From IMG/VR virus record IMGVR_UViG_3300025168_000754, positions 1 to 22,223 of that record: a stretch of DNA of 22,223 bases; one strand, written 5' to 3'. Shown one piece after another: positions 1-7,018 of this stretch. The stretch's first letter is position 1. The number at the start of each line of letters is the position of its first letter. Under the pieces are notes generated by a model. That model did not search any database. It was not told the DNA's origin and saw only the letters and a program-made list of their open reading frames with translations. The stretch is from a virus. The position numbers and the translations under genes are program-made.

Positions 1-110
1 GTAGGTCTGCCTTTTACAGTTTTACCTTCGAACTGTCTTTCTCTAGGTTCATCCCATTCTGTTATTCTAGGTTCATCGTCTTTAAAATAATGTTTTATAT
101 AATGTATCAT
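1..110 (-). CDS. Start of an unrecognised phage gene (partial)
   Basis: This is the first 36 codons of a minus-strand gene that runs off the left edge. Its ATG at 110-108 overlaps the TGA stop of the primase gene as ATGA, the coupling expected in a phage operon. The visible protein begins MIHYIKHYFKDDEPR and is charged. It repeats the tetrapeptide DEPR at residues 12-15 and again at about 20-23. No domain can be recognised from so short a piece. Its position just downstream of a primase suggests a replication-associated gene, but that is only context. Confidence 0.6.
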   Translation of the reverse strand, partial: MIHYIKHYFKDDEPRITEWDEPRERQFEGKTVKGRP

Positions 111-1630
111 AATAAATTATCGTTAAAATCAGGCAGGTCGTGTGGCTCATCTTGAGCTTTAAACTCATCTATATGCCACACATTAATACCTTTACCTTTA
201 ATATTGAAAAAGAATGGTTCACCGTTAAGTTGTTTAAGTTTAGATGTTAATCTGTTTCTTTGATATTCTTTAAAATTATTTCTGTGTAAATAATCCATCA
301 AATCTAACAACCTAAAATACGTTTTGCCATTATCTGTCCAAGGTTTATGTAGTAATAGCTCATCTCTTTCTCTAGCAGGTCTTTCTGTACAAAAAGATTC
401 TAACAACTCCATAAAATGACCTTCCGTAGAACTTTCTTTAGGTACTTCTACTATTGTGATAACGTCTAATAACTGTTGTATTATTTGTCTCCACACGTTT
501 TCTTTTACTTTAGGTGGTATTTTATTAAGAGCGTCCATACACTTACGCTGAAACCTGTTTTGGTTTAACAAATCGTCTGTCTCTAACTCTAATCGACCAC
601 CTTCTACATCAAGAAACCATATAGGCGGGTCACTGTCTTGTTTCGTGAGGTTACTAAACAAAGGCGTACCTCCGTTAGCTCCTATACCAAACTTACGTGT
701 TCTACATAAAGGGCTATTACAATGACTAGCTATAGGTTGGTCATTACATTTATAAAAATAATCTTTTCTTTGTAGTTGTTTAGCTACTGTTAATACTTCT
801 TGTGCACCTAATGGAGGTTGCATAAATTTTATATTTACATCCTCTAATCTTTTCTCCCAATCATCTGGAAATTTCTTTCTTAAAAATACACCGACATTAA
901 ACAAACCTGAGTTTCGTGAGCCTTTAGGAAAACCCTGTACTACTAAATGCTGTATACAAGGAGGGGCTTGGTCTAACCAGTCCATAGTTTCTGTTAAAGG
1001 ACTAGCTTCTAATTTTTCTAAATCTTTTGGGTTTAATTCTATTTCTGTACAGTAATTTAAAAACTCCTCAGGAGTTAATGCTGTACCTTCTTTACCGTAA
1101 GCATACCTAGTAGAGTTCTCTCCACCAAAATAAGGCATGTTTAAAGTACTGCCTCTATCGCCACGCTCTAGTAATAATTGTGTTTGTTTAGGAAATATTT
1201 CTGCTTGTCCGTAACCGATAGAAGCTGCTATTTGTCTTAGTTTTCTTTGCAACATAGATGCTGTTATTGGTTCAGTGAGGAATATATAGATATGAGCTCC
1301 GCCACTTTTACTACGACAAAGAACTAAAGGTAGTTTTTGTTTTGCTATTTTTATAGCTAAATCTTTTAAATCTAGCTGATATTCATCAACATCTATAGCT
1401 CCCCATACACAATTATTATGTTCATCTATAGGAACTATACCTACACTTTGACGACCAGACAAATGGTCTTCCCATAACTTTAGTAAGTCGTTATCAGATA
1501 ACTCCTTCGATATAGTAATGTTTTTACCACTTGCCTTTCCATCTTCTCTAGTTTCTTTTGTAGCTGTAAAAGTTCCGTACGCTTGACGTAATCCTGCATA
1601 ACGTGCAGCAAAGTCCTTTGCTAACGGCAT
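107..1630 (-). CDS. TOTE-type / archaeo-eukaryotic (AEP) primase-polymerase
   Basis: This 507-aa protein is probably the phage primase, or a primase-polymerase acting in genome replication. The N-terminal half looks like the TOTE conserved domain of the AEP superfamily. It has a DxD metal-binding motif in AIDVDEY (D80, D82) followed by SKSGGAHIYIF (residues 107-117), whose histidine is the usual nucleotide-binding residue. A cysteine/histidine cluster at C295, H303, C304 and C309, followed by RTRKFGIG, matches the zinc-binding motif downstream of the catalytic core in many AEP primases. The C-terminal third (about 330-507) has no domain I recognise. The gene ends in an ATGA overlap with the next gene and lies 14 bp downstream of the 257-aa gene. 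No DNA polymerase is visible here, so whether it also acts as polymerase is open. Confidence 0.85.
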   Translation of the reverse strand: MPLAKDFAARYAGLRQAYGTFTATKETREDGKASGKNITISKELSDNDLLKLWEDHLSGRQSVGIVPIDEHNNCVWGAIDVDEYQLDLKDLAIKIAKQKLPLVLCRSKSGGAHIYIFLTEPITASMLQRKLRQIAASIGYGQAEIFPKQTQLLLERGDRGSTLNMPYFGGENSTRYAYGKEGTALTPEEFLNYCTEIELNPKDLEKLEASPLTETMDWLDQAPPCIQHLVVQGFPKGSRNSGLFNVGVFLRKKFPDDWEKRLEDVNIKFMQPPLGAQEVLTVAKQLQRKDYFYKCNDQPIASHCNSPLCRTRKFGIGANGGTPLFSNLTKQDSDPPIWFLDVEGGRLELETDDLLNQNRFQRKCMDALNKIPPKVKENVWRQIIQQLLDVITIVEVPKESSTEGHFMELLESFCTERPARERDELLLHKPWTDNGKTYFRLLDLMDYLHRNNFKEYQRNRLTSKLKQLNGEPFFFNIKGKGINVWHIDEFKAQDEPHDLPDFNDNLL

Positions 1631-1644
1631 ACATTATCTCCTTA

Positions 1645-2418
1645 TTAGATAGTATTATTAACAACGTCGTTTTGCTGCTCTTGTTTTACATCAACATCAC
1701 CCGACCTAGCAGCACCCATGAACTCTTTAGCCATCATAGCTATAGACATATCAGTTGCTCCTTCTTGGTTAATGCTATAAGCATTCCAGCTACCTTTATC
1801 GTTAGACTGAGTAATACTACTTAGATTATAAGTATAAGCAAACATAGGAGCTTCTACAGACTCTCCTCTAGCATTCTGTACTCTAGCCATTCTCAACATA
1901 GTTAACCATTTTCTAGCTACTCCTAATTGAGTAGAAGTAAACGCAAGTACTGCTTGTTGTGCTGTACCATCTTTAACAACTAAAACGAAAAACTGAGCTG
2001 TTTCGACAATCTCATTTCCTTCAGGAGTATAGTATCTTCTAGTTTCAGGGTCTCTAGTACATTTAGAAAGTACCGATATATCATGACTAGCATTAACTAG
2101 ACCGCCACCTTTTTCTCTAGGAATCCACTCGATGTACTTTTTATTATAAGCACAAGGAACTATAGAAATACCTTTCTCTCCATCGTAAGCCTCACCAGTA
2201 ACCGTATTGTACAAGTCACCCGCACCCGCACCCGCTACATAGCTTCCGTGTTGTTTTTGTAGTTGTGGTGACATAGGTTGTAGAACTCTTATAAAAGGAA
2301 TCGCAAAATCCTCTGTAGTAGTTTCTTCTAACCCTGTACCTCCTGACAGTAAACTATCGTCAAACGTGCTTACTGCTGTAGATTTGGCTTCCGCCACTTC
2401 ATTTTTATTCTCTGCCAT
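1645..2418 (-). CDS. Conserved phage protein, possibly ssDNA-binding
   Basis: This 257-aa soluble protein has no signal peptide or membrane segment. The N-terminal 35 residues are low-complexity and acidic. The core contains FAIPFIRVLQPMSPQL, a feature I associate with phage proteins of about this size encoded next to primases and annotated as ssDNA-binding or DNA-metabolism proteins. The C-terminal tail (residues about 240-257) is rich in Asp, Gln and Asn, and an acidic tail is common in phage SSBs. It sits between two genes of the replication cluster with gaps of 14 and 4 bp, which favours a replication or recombination role. I see no definitive OB-fold signature, so the function is inference from context and composition. 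Confidence 0.6.
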   Translation of the reverse strand: MAENKNEVAEAKSTAVSTFDDSLLSGGTGLEETTTEDFAIPFIRVLQPMSPQLQKQHGSYVAGAGAGDLYNTVTGEAYDGEKGISIVPCAYNKKYIEWIPREKGGGLVNASHDISVLSKCTRDPETRRYYTPEGNEIVETAQFFVLVVKDGTAQQAVLAFTSTQLGVARKWLTMLRMARVQNARGESVEAPMFAYTYNLSSITQSNDKGSWNAYSINQEGATDMSIAMMAKEFMGAARSGDVDVKQEQQNDVVNNTI

Positions 2419-2422
2419 AATA

Positions 2423-2998
2423 TTAATCCTTTTTAATAATAGCTTTAGTACCTATATAGATACCAAAAGGCTCGGTTGGTATATCGTTCCCACTAGTAAA
2501 CTGCTCTTTTACAAAAGCTTTTAGCGTACTAGGGTGAACACTTTGACGTACTTCAGGTGATAGTCCTCTGGATTGTAAAGCTGATACAGTTTCATCAACT
2601 ATAACGCTTTCCTCACGACCGAACTTTAAAAGAACTTCGTTCTTTATTAATCCTTCGTGTCCATTAGATACTAACCAATCGTACGCTTTTTCTTGGTTTG
2701 CCTTCGATATATGAGCATTATAAAACTCATTAATAGAGATTTTTTCTCCACTACTAAGTGTTATTTGAGTAAGACCTGCGGATTGCATCGCATCAGGTAA
2801 TTCTTGCTCCGAAGTTAAACGAAGTTCTTCTTTTTTAGCTTTTAAATCAGCTTCTAAACCAGCTACTTCTGTAGCAAGTTGAAGTTGTTTATTAGCTAAA
2901 GTAGAAACTGTTGAAAGCTCTCCATCAGAAACATCGTTGTCCCATTGCTGGGCATCAGTTGTTCCTACTAGGTCTTCAAAAGTTGGTTTTTCATTCAT
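2423..2998 (-). CDS. Unrecognised phage protein with coiled coil
   Basis: This 191-aa protein has an acidic N terminus. A strongly charged helical stretch follows at about residues 35-70 (KQLQLATEVAGLEADLKAKK and onward), which should form a coiled coil. A globular C-terminal half contains ISINEFYNAHISKANQEKAY. I recognise the overall pattern from small replication-cluster proteins of marine podovirus-like phages but cannot assign a function. It starts 8 bp inside the upstream 108-aa gene and stops 4 bp before the 257-aa gene, so it is translationally packed into the same operon. No membrane segments or cysteine motifs are visible. Confidence 0.6.
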   Translation of the reverse strand: MNEKPTFEDLVGTTDAQQWDNDVSDGELSTVSTLANKQLQLATEVAGLEADLKAKKEELRLTSEQELPDAMQSAGLTQITLSSGEKISINEFYNAHISKANQEKAYDWLVSNGHEGLIKNEVLLKFGREESVIVDETVSALQSRGLSPEVRQSVHPSTLKAFVKEQFTSGNDIPTEPFGIYIGTKAIIKKD

Positions 2999-3317
2999 CT
3001 ATTTCTCCTTTCTGGTGTAAATCGATATCAACGGGATAATATAATCCTTCCTGTCTATCCCATTTTAATATACTATATCTACCTCGATTATAAAATGCAG
3101 CGATAGAACACGCTACTCCTATGGCGGCAGGGTCGCCTATTAATAATAAGTAATCACCCTCTTTGTAGTCTTGAAGAAGTTTCTTCATCCTACGAACAGA
3201 CGGAGAAGCACTTAACATAATTTGTGTGTTAGAAGGCAACAAGACTTCGAAATCTCCATACTGTCTAGCAGAGGCGATATTTCTTCCTTGAACTTCTTGT
3301 ACAACATATACTGTCAC
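2991..3317 (-). CDS. Unrecognised small phage protein, first gene of leftward operon
   Basis: This 108-aa protein is the first gene of the leftward replication operon. The start is GTG at 3317-3315. It is supported by an AAGGAG ribosome-binding site about 8 nt upstream and by the lack of any early in-frame ATG. The protein has a small alpha/beta look. It contains the segment GDYLLLIGDPAAIGVACSIA, a hydrophobic strand-turn-helix, then YSILKWDRQEGLYYPVDIDL. This composition is familiar from short hypothetical proteins next to SSB-like genes in marine phages, but no function is known to me. Its end overlaps the following gene by 8 bp. Confidence 0.6.
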   Translation of the reverse strand: MTVYVVQEVQGRNIASARQYGDFEVLLPSNTQIMLSASPSVRRMKKLLQDYKEGDYLLLIGDPAAIGVACSIAAFYNRGRYSILKWDRQEGLYYPVDIDLHQKGEIDE

Positions 3318-3507
3318 TATTTTTCTCCTTTCTTATTTCTAGTTACGTTTTAAATAATATATACGAATAACGGCAAAGTAAAGTTATTAGCGATATGTCT
3401 TTTAAGAATTAAAAATATTTAATAAAAAAATTTTTCTAAAACTACTAATAATAGTAATAGAGTAATACTGACTTTAAAAAATTTCAATGTTTTAGAGATT
3501 ATACCAA

Positions 3508-3555
3508 TATTAGATTTAGTTTAATCAGTATTAGAAACTCTATAATTCTATTAGA
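3508..3555 (+). repeat. Three phased TATTAGA direct repeats (iteron/operator-like)
   Basis: TATTAGA occurs exactly at 3508-3514, 3529-3535 and 3549-3555, giving spacings of 21 and 20 bp, close to two helical turns. The third copy is part of a short inverted repeat, CTCTA-n9-TAGAG. Shorter TTAGA matches lie on either side (3492, 3624). The array sits upstream of the helicase start in the divergent region. It could be a protein-binding operator or iterons. In DNA this AT-rich a 7-mer can recur by chance, so confidence is limited. Confidence 0.35.
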
Positions 3556-3606
3556 GGGCACAGAGAAAACTTTTATCTTGGGCTATAAATCAATTAGTAT
3601 GTAATA

Positions 3607-3612
3607 TATAAT
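3607..3612 (+). promoter_or_regulatory. Candidate -10 box for the helicase gene
   Basis: A perfect TATAAT lies 24 bp upstream of the helicase ATG. No convincing -35 sits at the right distance: TATAAA at 3584 has 17-bp spacing but matches TTGACA poorly. The ribosome-binding site AAAGG is 5 nt before the ATG. In such AT-rich DNA a TATAAT alone is weak evidence. Confidence 0.3.
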
Positions 3613-3636
3613 CTAATCAGAAATTAGAAAGGTAAT

Positions 3637-5079
3637 ATGAAATATAAATTTAAAACAACACCATACGACCATCAGTTATTAGCGTTAACTAAATCCTGGA
3701 ATAAGAAAGAGTATGCTTATTTTATGGAAATGGGAACAGGTAAATCTAAAGTTCTAATAGATAATATAGCTATACTTTATGATAAAGGAGGGATAAATGC
3801 AGCAATAGTTGTAGCTCCTAAAGGGGTATATAGAAACTGGTCAGAGAAAGAAATACCTGCCCATATGCCAGACCATATAGAAAAATACATAGGTGTGTGG
3901 ACTCCTAATCCTACTAAAAAACAAAAACATGAATTAATGAAATTGTTTGAGGTAACAGACGATTTAAAATTATTAATAGTAAACGTAGAAGCTTTTAGTA
4001 CTAAGAAAGGTGTAGCTTTTGTTGAAAAATTTATACTTGCTCATAACGTATTAATAGCTGTAGATGAATCAACAACAATTAAAAACCCTAAAGCACAAAG
4101 AACTAAAAATTTATTAAAGTTAGCAGTAAATACTAAGTATAGAAGAATACTTACAGGCTTTCCTGTTACTCAATCACCATTAGATTTATATAGTCAAAGT
4201 ACTTTTTTATCCCCACAACTACTAGGTTACTCATCTTTTTATTCTTTTCAAAACAGATACGCACAGTTGATTAATAGAAATATGGGAACGAGAACTTTTA
4301 GACAAGTCGTAGGTTATCAAAATTTAGAAGAACTAACCACAAATGTAAATGAGTTCTCTTATAGAGTACTAAAGAAAGAATGTCTAGATTTACCCGATAA
4401 GATATATCAAAGAAGAGAAGTAGAATTAACAACAGAACAAAAGAAAGTTTATAAACAATTAAAAGATTATGCTATAGCTGAATTAGATTCACATGAAATA
4501 GTTAGTGTAACCTCAGTACTTACACAAATATTAAGGCTACATCAAGTAGTTTGTGGGTTTGTTAAACACGATAACGGAGAAGAAGTAGAAGTATCGAGTA
4601 ACCGTTTAGATGAATTAATAAATATTTTAGAAGAAGTACAAGGTAAAACAATTATATGGGCTAATTACCAATACGATATTAAAAGAATATTAAAAACGTT
4701 ACATAATATAACAGGAGTAGCAAGTGTAGCTACTTATTATGGTGAAACACCTGATGAAGAACGCCAAGAAATAATAAGAAGATTCCAAGACCCTAACTCA
4801 GAATTAAAATATTTAATCAGTAATACTCAAACAGGAGGTTACGGTATAACACTCACGGAAGCAAGTAACGTAATTTATTATAGTAATAATTATGATTTAG
4901 AAAAACGACTACAGTCTGAAGACCGTGCTCATCGTATAGGTCAAACTAATAAAGTAACTTATATTGATTTAGTTGCTAAAGGAACTGTTGATGAAAAAAT
5001 TGTTAAAGCCCTACGAAACAAATTAGACCTAGCACAAGAAGTACTAGGTGATGAAAAGTGGAAAGACTGGATAGGTTAA
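3637..5079 (+). CDS. SNF2-like DEAD/DEAH-type helicase
   Basis: This 480-aa superfamily 2 ATPase is of the compact SNF2/DEXH type used by phages, probably a DNA translocase or helicase in replication or repair. Walker A is EMGTGKSKVL (K36). The Walker B box reads AVDESTTIKNP (D143, E144), so the DExH box is DEST. ILTGFPVTQSPLDLYSQ (about 171-187) is the motif III region. The second RecA domain carries IIWANYQYDIKRIL, then TGGYGITLTEAS, then the SNF2-characteristic motif VI QSEDRAHRIGQ (arginines 430 and 433) and GTVDEKIVKAL. It is the only convincing plus-strand gene in the window. Its TAA stop overlaps the stop codon of the opposing late-gene operon, leaving no space for a terminator. Confidence 0.9.
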   Translation: MKYKFKTTPYDHQLLALTKSWNKKEYAYFMEMGTGKSKVLIDNIAILYDKGGINAAIVVAPKGVYRNWSEKEIPAHMPDHIEKYIGVWTPNPTKKQKHELMKLFEVTDDLKLLIVNVEAFSTKKGVAFVEKFILAHNVLIAVDESTTIKNPKAQRTKNLLKLAVNTKYRRILTGFPVTQSPLDLYSQSTFLSPQLLGYSSFYSFQNRYAQLINRNMGTRTFRQVVGYQNLEELTTNVNEFSYRVLKKECLDLPDKIYQRREVELTTEQKKVYKQLKDYAIAELDSHEIVSVTSVLTQILRLHQVVCGFVKHDNGEEVEVSSNRLDELINILEEVQGKTIIWANYQYDIKRILKTLHNITGVASVATYYGETPDEERQEIIRRFQDPNSELKYLISNTQTGGYGITLTEASNVIYYSNNYDLEKRLQSEDRAHRIGQTNKVTYIDLVAKGTVDEKIVKALRNKLDLAQEVLGDEKWKDWIG

Positions 5080-5783
5080 CGCATACCTTTTAAAAGTTTT
5101 GAAAATTTTTCAGCATCAGACAATATCATAGAATCTCTGTCAGACATACTTCTTCCCGTTTGAGTTCTAGCTTTATCAGCATTTTCATAAAATGAAGCAG
5201 GTATATTTTCACCTGTCATTTTTTGAAACAAACTCGGTATCATTTTAAGGTCTGCATCTGATACACTTCTTCCCGTTTGACCTTGTAAGCTTTCCATAAT
5301 CATTTGTCTTAACATATCAGCATCGGATAAAGACCTACCACTTTCAGCATACATAGGTCCACCCATATCTTGATACATAGGTCCACCCATATTGTAATCT
5401 AATGGTCCACCCATATTAGCGTACATTGGTCCACCGTTCATAGCCATTTGAGGTTCTTGACCACCACCTTCAGCAGCAGACATTAACATAGCTTTAGCGT
5501 TATCTAAAACAGCAACAGCCGCAGGAATATCACCTTTAGCTCTACCTACAACAGCTTCGGCTAACATCATAGCGTCTTGTTCTATGTTCATAGGAGCTTC
5601 TTCCATAGGTGATTCTCCTTGCATAGCTATTTCACCCATTCCTGGTTCAGGCATTGAAGGTCCACCCATTGAAGGTCCACCCATTGAAGGTCCACCCATT
5701 GGTGGTTGCGGTCCACTCATTGGTGGTTGCGGTCCACCTTGTGGTAGTCCTGCTATTCCTGTTAATCTTTCATTAGGGTCCAT
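5076..5783 (-). CDS. Repetitive Gly/Pro/Met-rich virion-associated protein
   Basis: This 235-aa protein is the last gene of the leftward virion module. Residues 14-50 are short GGPSM and GPQPPM repeats. Residues 117-148 are four 8-residue repeats of the MGGPMYxx type. The C-terminal 90 residues carry three copies of a sharper motif: SGRSLSDADM (148-157), TGRSVSDADL (170-179) and TGRSMSDRDS (209-218). A related sequence, QTGRTLSDKDL, is found in the 587-aa protein upstream. Segment TGENIPASFY (190-199) resembles TGQEVPPSFY in the 1167-aa protein. These shared motifs argue for a role in the same particle, but no family is recognised. An ATG after GGAGAT supports the start, and the stop overlaps the helicase stop. 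Confidence 0.65.
   Translation of the reverse strand: MDPNERLTGIAGLPQGGPQPPMSGPQPPMGGPSMGGPSMGGPSMPEPGMGEIAMQGESPMEEAPMNIEQDAMMLAEAVVGRAKGDIPAAVAVLDNAKAMLMSAAEGGGQEPQMAMNGGPMYANMGGPLDYNMGGPMYQDMGGPMYAESGRSLSDADMLRQMIMESLQGQTGRSVSDADLKMIPSLFQKMTGENIPASFYENADKARTQTGRSMSDRDSMILSDAEKFSKLLKGMR
5349..5435 (-). repeat. 24-bp tandem repeat inside the 235-aa gene
   Basis: The core GGTCCACCCATAT (plus-strand reading) recurs at 5356, 5380 and 5404 and in shortened form at 5428, an exact 24-bp period. A 20-bp stretch is identical between the first two units. The array encodes four 8-aa units of the MGGPMYxx type. Strong nucleotide identity suggests recent slippage or expansion. Confidence 0.8.
5652..5738 (-). 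repeat. 15-bp and 21-bp tandem repeats inside the 235-aa gene
   Basis: CATTGAAGGTCCACC is repeated three times at 5652, 5667 and 5682. It is followed by two near-identical 21-bp units at 5697 and 5718. They encode GGPSM-type and GPQPPM-type repeats. The near-perfect DNA identity points to recent expansion. Confidence 0.8.
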
Positions 5784-5785
5784 AA

Positions 5786-7018
5786 TTATCTCCTTGGTCG
5801 GAATCCCGCTTGGAATACCTGTGTTGTCATTGTATCACCTTGTTGACTTTGAGGCAACCTCATGATACCGTTATTATTTATTCCTCCACCTGCATTTAAT
5901 CTATATACAGGAGGTGGAACTTGTGGTGGTTTAGGTGGAAGTTTTCTTCCTCCGCCGTCATCTGGTAATTTTGGTAACTTTATAGGTGGTGGTGGCTCGA
6001 ATCCTGGAGCTGAACCAAATAATCTAGGGTCCATAGCTCTTGACCTATTAAAAGGCATTGCTCCACTATCCGTTGCATATGGTGTATACGCATTATTTAT
6101 TGGCTTCCCTGTATACGGATTTATAGGTCCACTAGGTCCACTAGGTCCACTTTGCGGCGGTGGAACGTACGGCGGTTCTTCAGGCGGAACGTACGGCGGG
6201 TCTTCAGGCGGGTCTTCAGGAGGCATATACGGAGGCGGCACTTGTGGTGGCGGTGGTGGTGGCTCATCTGGTGGAGGAGGTGCATCGGGCGGTGGTCTTC
6301 TTCTTGGAGGTGGCGTAAACGGCGGCTCTTCTATTGGTGGCTCAAACGGAGGTGTAAACGGCGGGTCTTCTCTAGGAGGTGTAAACGGCGGCTCATCTCT
6401 ATCTCTTGGAGGTGGAAACGGTGGTCTAAACGGTGGTCCGTCTATTGGTGGCACATCTCTTGGAGGCTCAAACGGAGGATATTCTATTGGTGGTTCAAAA
6501 ATATATGGATTTCCAGGAGGAGGTGGAGGTGTATAAATAGGTGGTTCGTCTACAGGAGGTGGAGGCGTAAATATAGGGTCTTCTCTAGGAGGTGGAGGCG
6601 TAAATATAGGGTCTTCTCTAGGAGGAGGAGGTGGCGTAAATATATCTTTAAAAGGATTTTTAGGAGGTGTAAATATAGGTGGCTCATCTCTAAAAGTTGG
6701 GGGTGGTGTAAATATAGGTTCTTCTTCGAACACGGGAGGCTGTCTAAAGGAAGGAGGGTTTATATTCATTTTAGGTTCTGGTGGAAGTAAAGAAGCCAAT
6801 CCTTGTTCTTTTTCCGTAGCCGCAGTGCTTTTAAAATCAGCAACATCAGCTTCGTACTGGTCAGTAGCGTTTTTTATAGAATCATTAGCTTCTTTTCTAG
6901 AAAGTATAGCGTCTACAATAGGGTCGTTTTGTAAAGATTCATAATCAAAAGACATAGGTGTTGTACCTGATACGCCTCTAATACCCATTCCTCTATCAAA
7001 ATCAAATCCTCTTGCCAT
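5786..7018 (-). CDS. Extremely proline-rich virion-associated protein
   Basis: This 410-aa protein has a central segment (about residues 70-300) that is almost entirely short proline-rich repeats such as FTPPPPPREDP, PPFTPP and EEPPYVPP, with regularly placed acidic and aromatic residues. Such sequence should form extended polyproline-II rods. The N-terminal 65 residues are ordinary and charged. A GPSGPSGP stretch near 290-300 is collagen-like, and the C-terminal 110 residues include PDDGGGRKLPPKPP. The overlap with the 1167-aa gene is a single base (TAATG). Its position among putative ejection proteins suggests a virion or assembly scaffold role, but no family is recognised. The Gly-rich and Arg/Trp-rich open frames on the opposite strand are artefacts of its biased codons. 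Confidence 0.65.
   Translation of the reverse strand: MARGFDFDRGMGIRGVSGTTPMSFDYESLQNDPIVDAILSRKEANDSIKNATDQYEADVADFKSTAATEKEQGLASLLPPEPKMNINPPSFRQPPVFEEEPIFTPPPTFRDEPPIFTPPKNPFKDIFTPPPPPREDPIFTPPPPREDPIFTPPPPVDEPPIYTPPPPPGNPYIFEPPIEYPPFEPPRDVPPIDGPPFRPPFPPPRDRDEPPFTPPREDPPFTPPFEPPIEEPPFTPPPRRRPPPDAPPPPDEPPPPPPQVPPPYMPPEDPPEDPPYVPPEEPPYVPPPQSGPSGPSGPINPYTGKPINNAYTPYATDSGAMPFNRSRAMDPRLFGSAPGFEPPPPIKLPKLPDDGGGRKLPPKPPQVPPPVYRLNAGGGINNNGIMRLPQSQQGDTMTTQVFQAGFRPRR
6554..6645 (-). repeat. 33-bp tandem repeat in the proline-rich gene
   Basis: A 33-bp unit beginning AGGAGGTGGAGGCGTAAATA (plus-strand reading) starts at 6554 and 6587, with a diverged third copy at 6620. It encodes the 11-residue repeat FTPPPPREDPI. 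Many shorter degenerate copies extend across 6150-6720. Confidence 0.75.

Larger units (their letters stand above)
3318..3636 (-). promoter_or_regulatory. Divergent AT-rich intergenic region, probable bidirectional promoter and possible origin
   Basis: This 319-bp stretch is the only long gap in the window and lies between the leftward replication operon and the rightward helicase gene. No ORF, tRNA or clear terminator is visible. It is extremely AT-rich, with A/T runs around 3405-3435, and must carry promoters in both directions because both flanking genes start from it. For the leftward gene, TATATT/TATTAT-like -10 candidates occur around 3355-3365. The density of A/T, the phased short repeats at 3508-3555 and the flanking primase and helicase make it a plausible replication origin or operator, but that is inference. 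Confidence 0.5.

Noticed and set aside
1603-1824. 73-aa plus-strand open frame spanning the primase / 257-aa gene junction
   Set aside because: It is a shadow of two minus-strand genes with better coding character; no plausible ribosome-binding site.
5862-6790. Long Gly-rich and Arg/Trp-rich plus-strand open frames opposite the proline-rich gene
   Set aside because: CCN proline codons read backwards give GGN glycine or Trp/Arg codons. The frames have no ribosome-binding site and lie wholly inside a coherent minus-strand operon.
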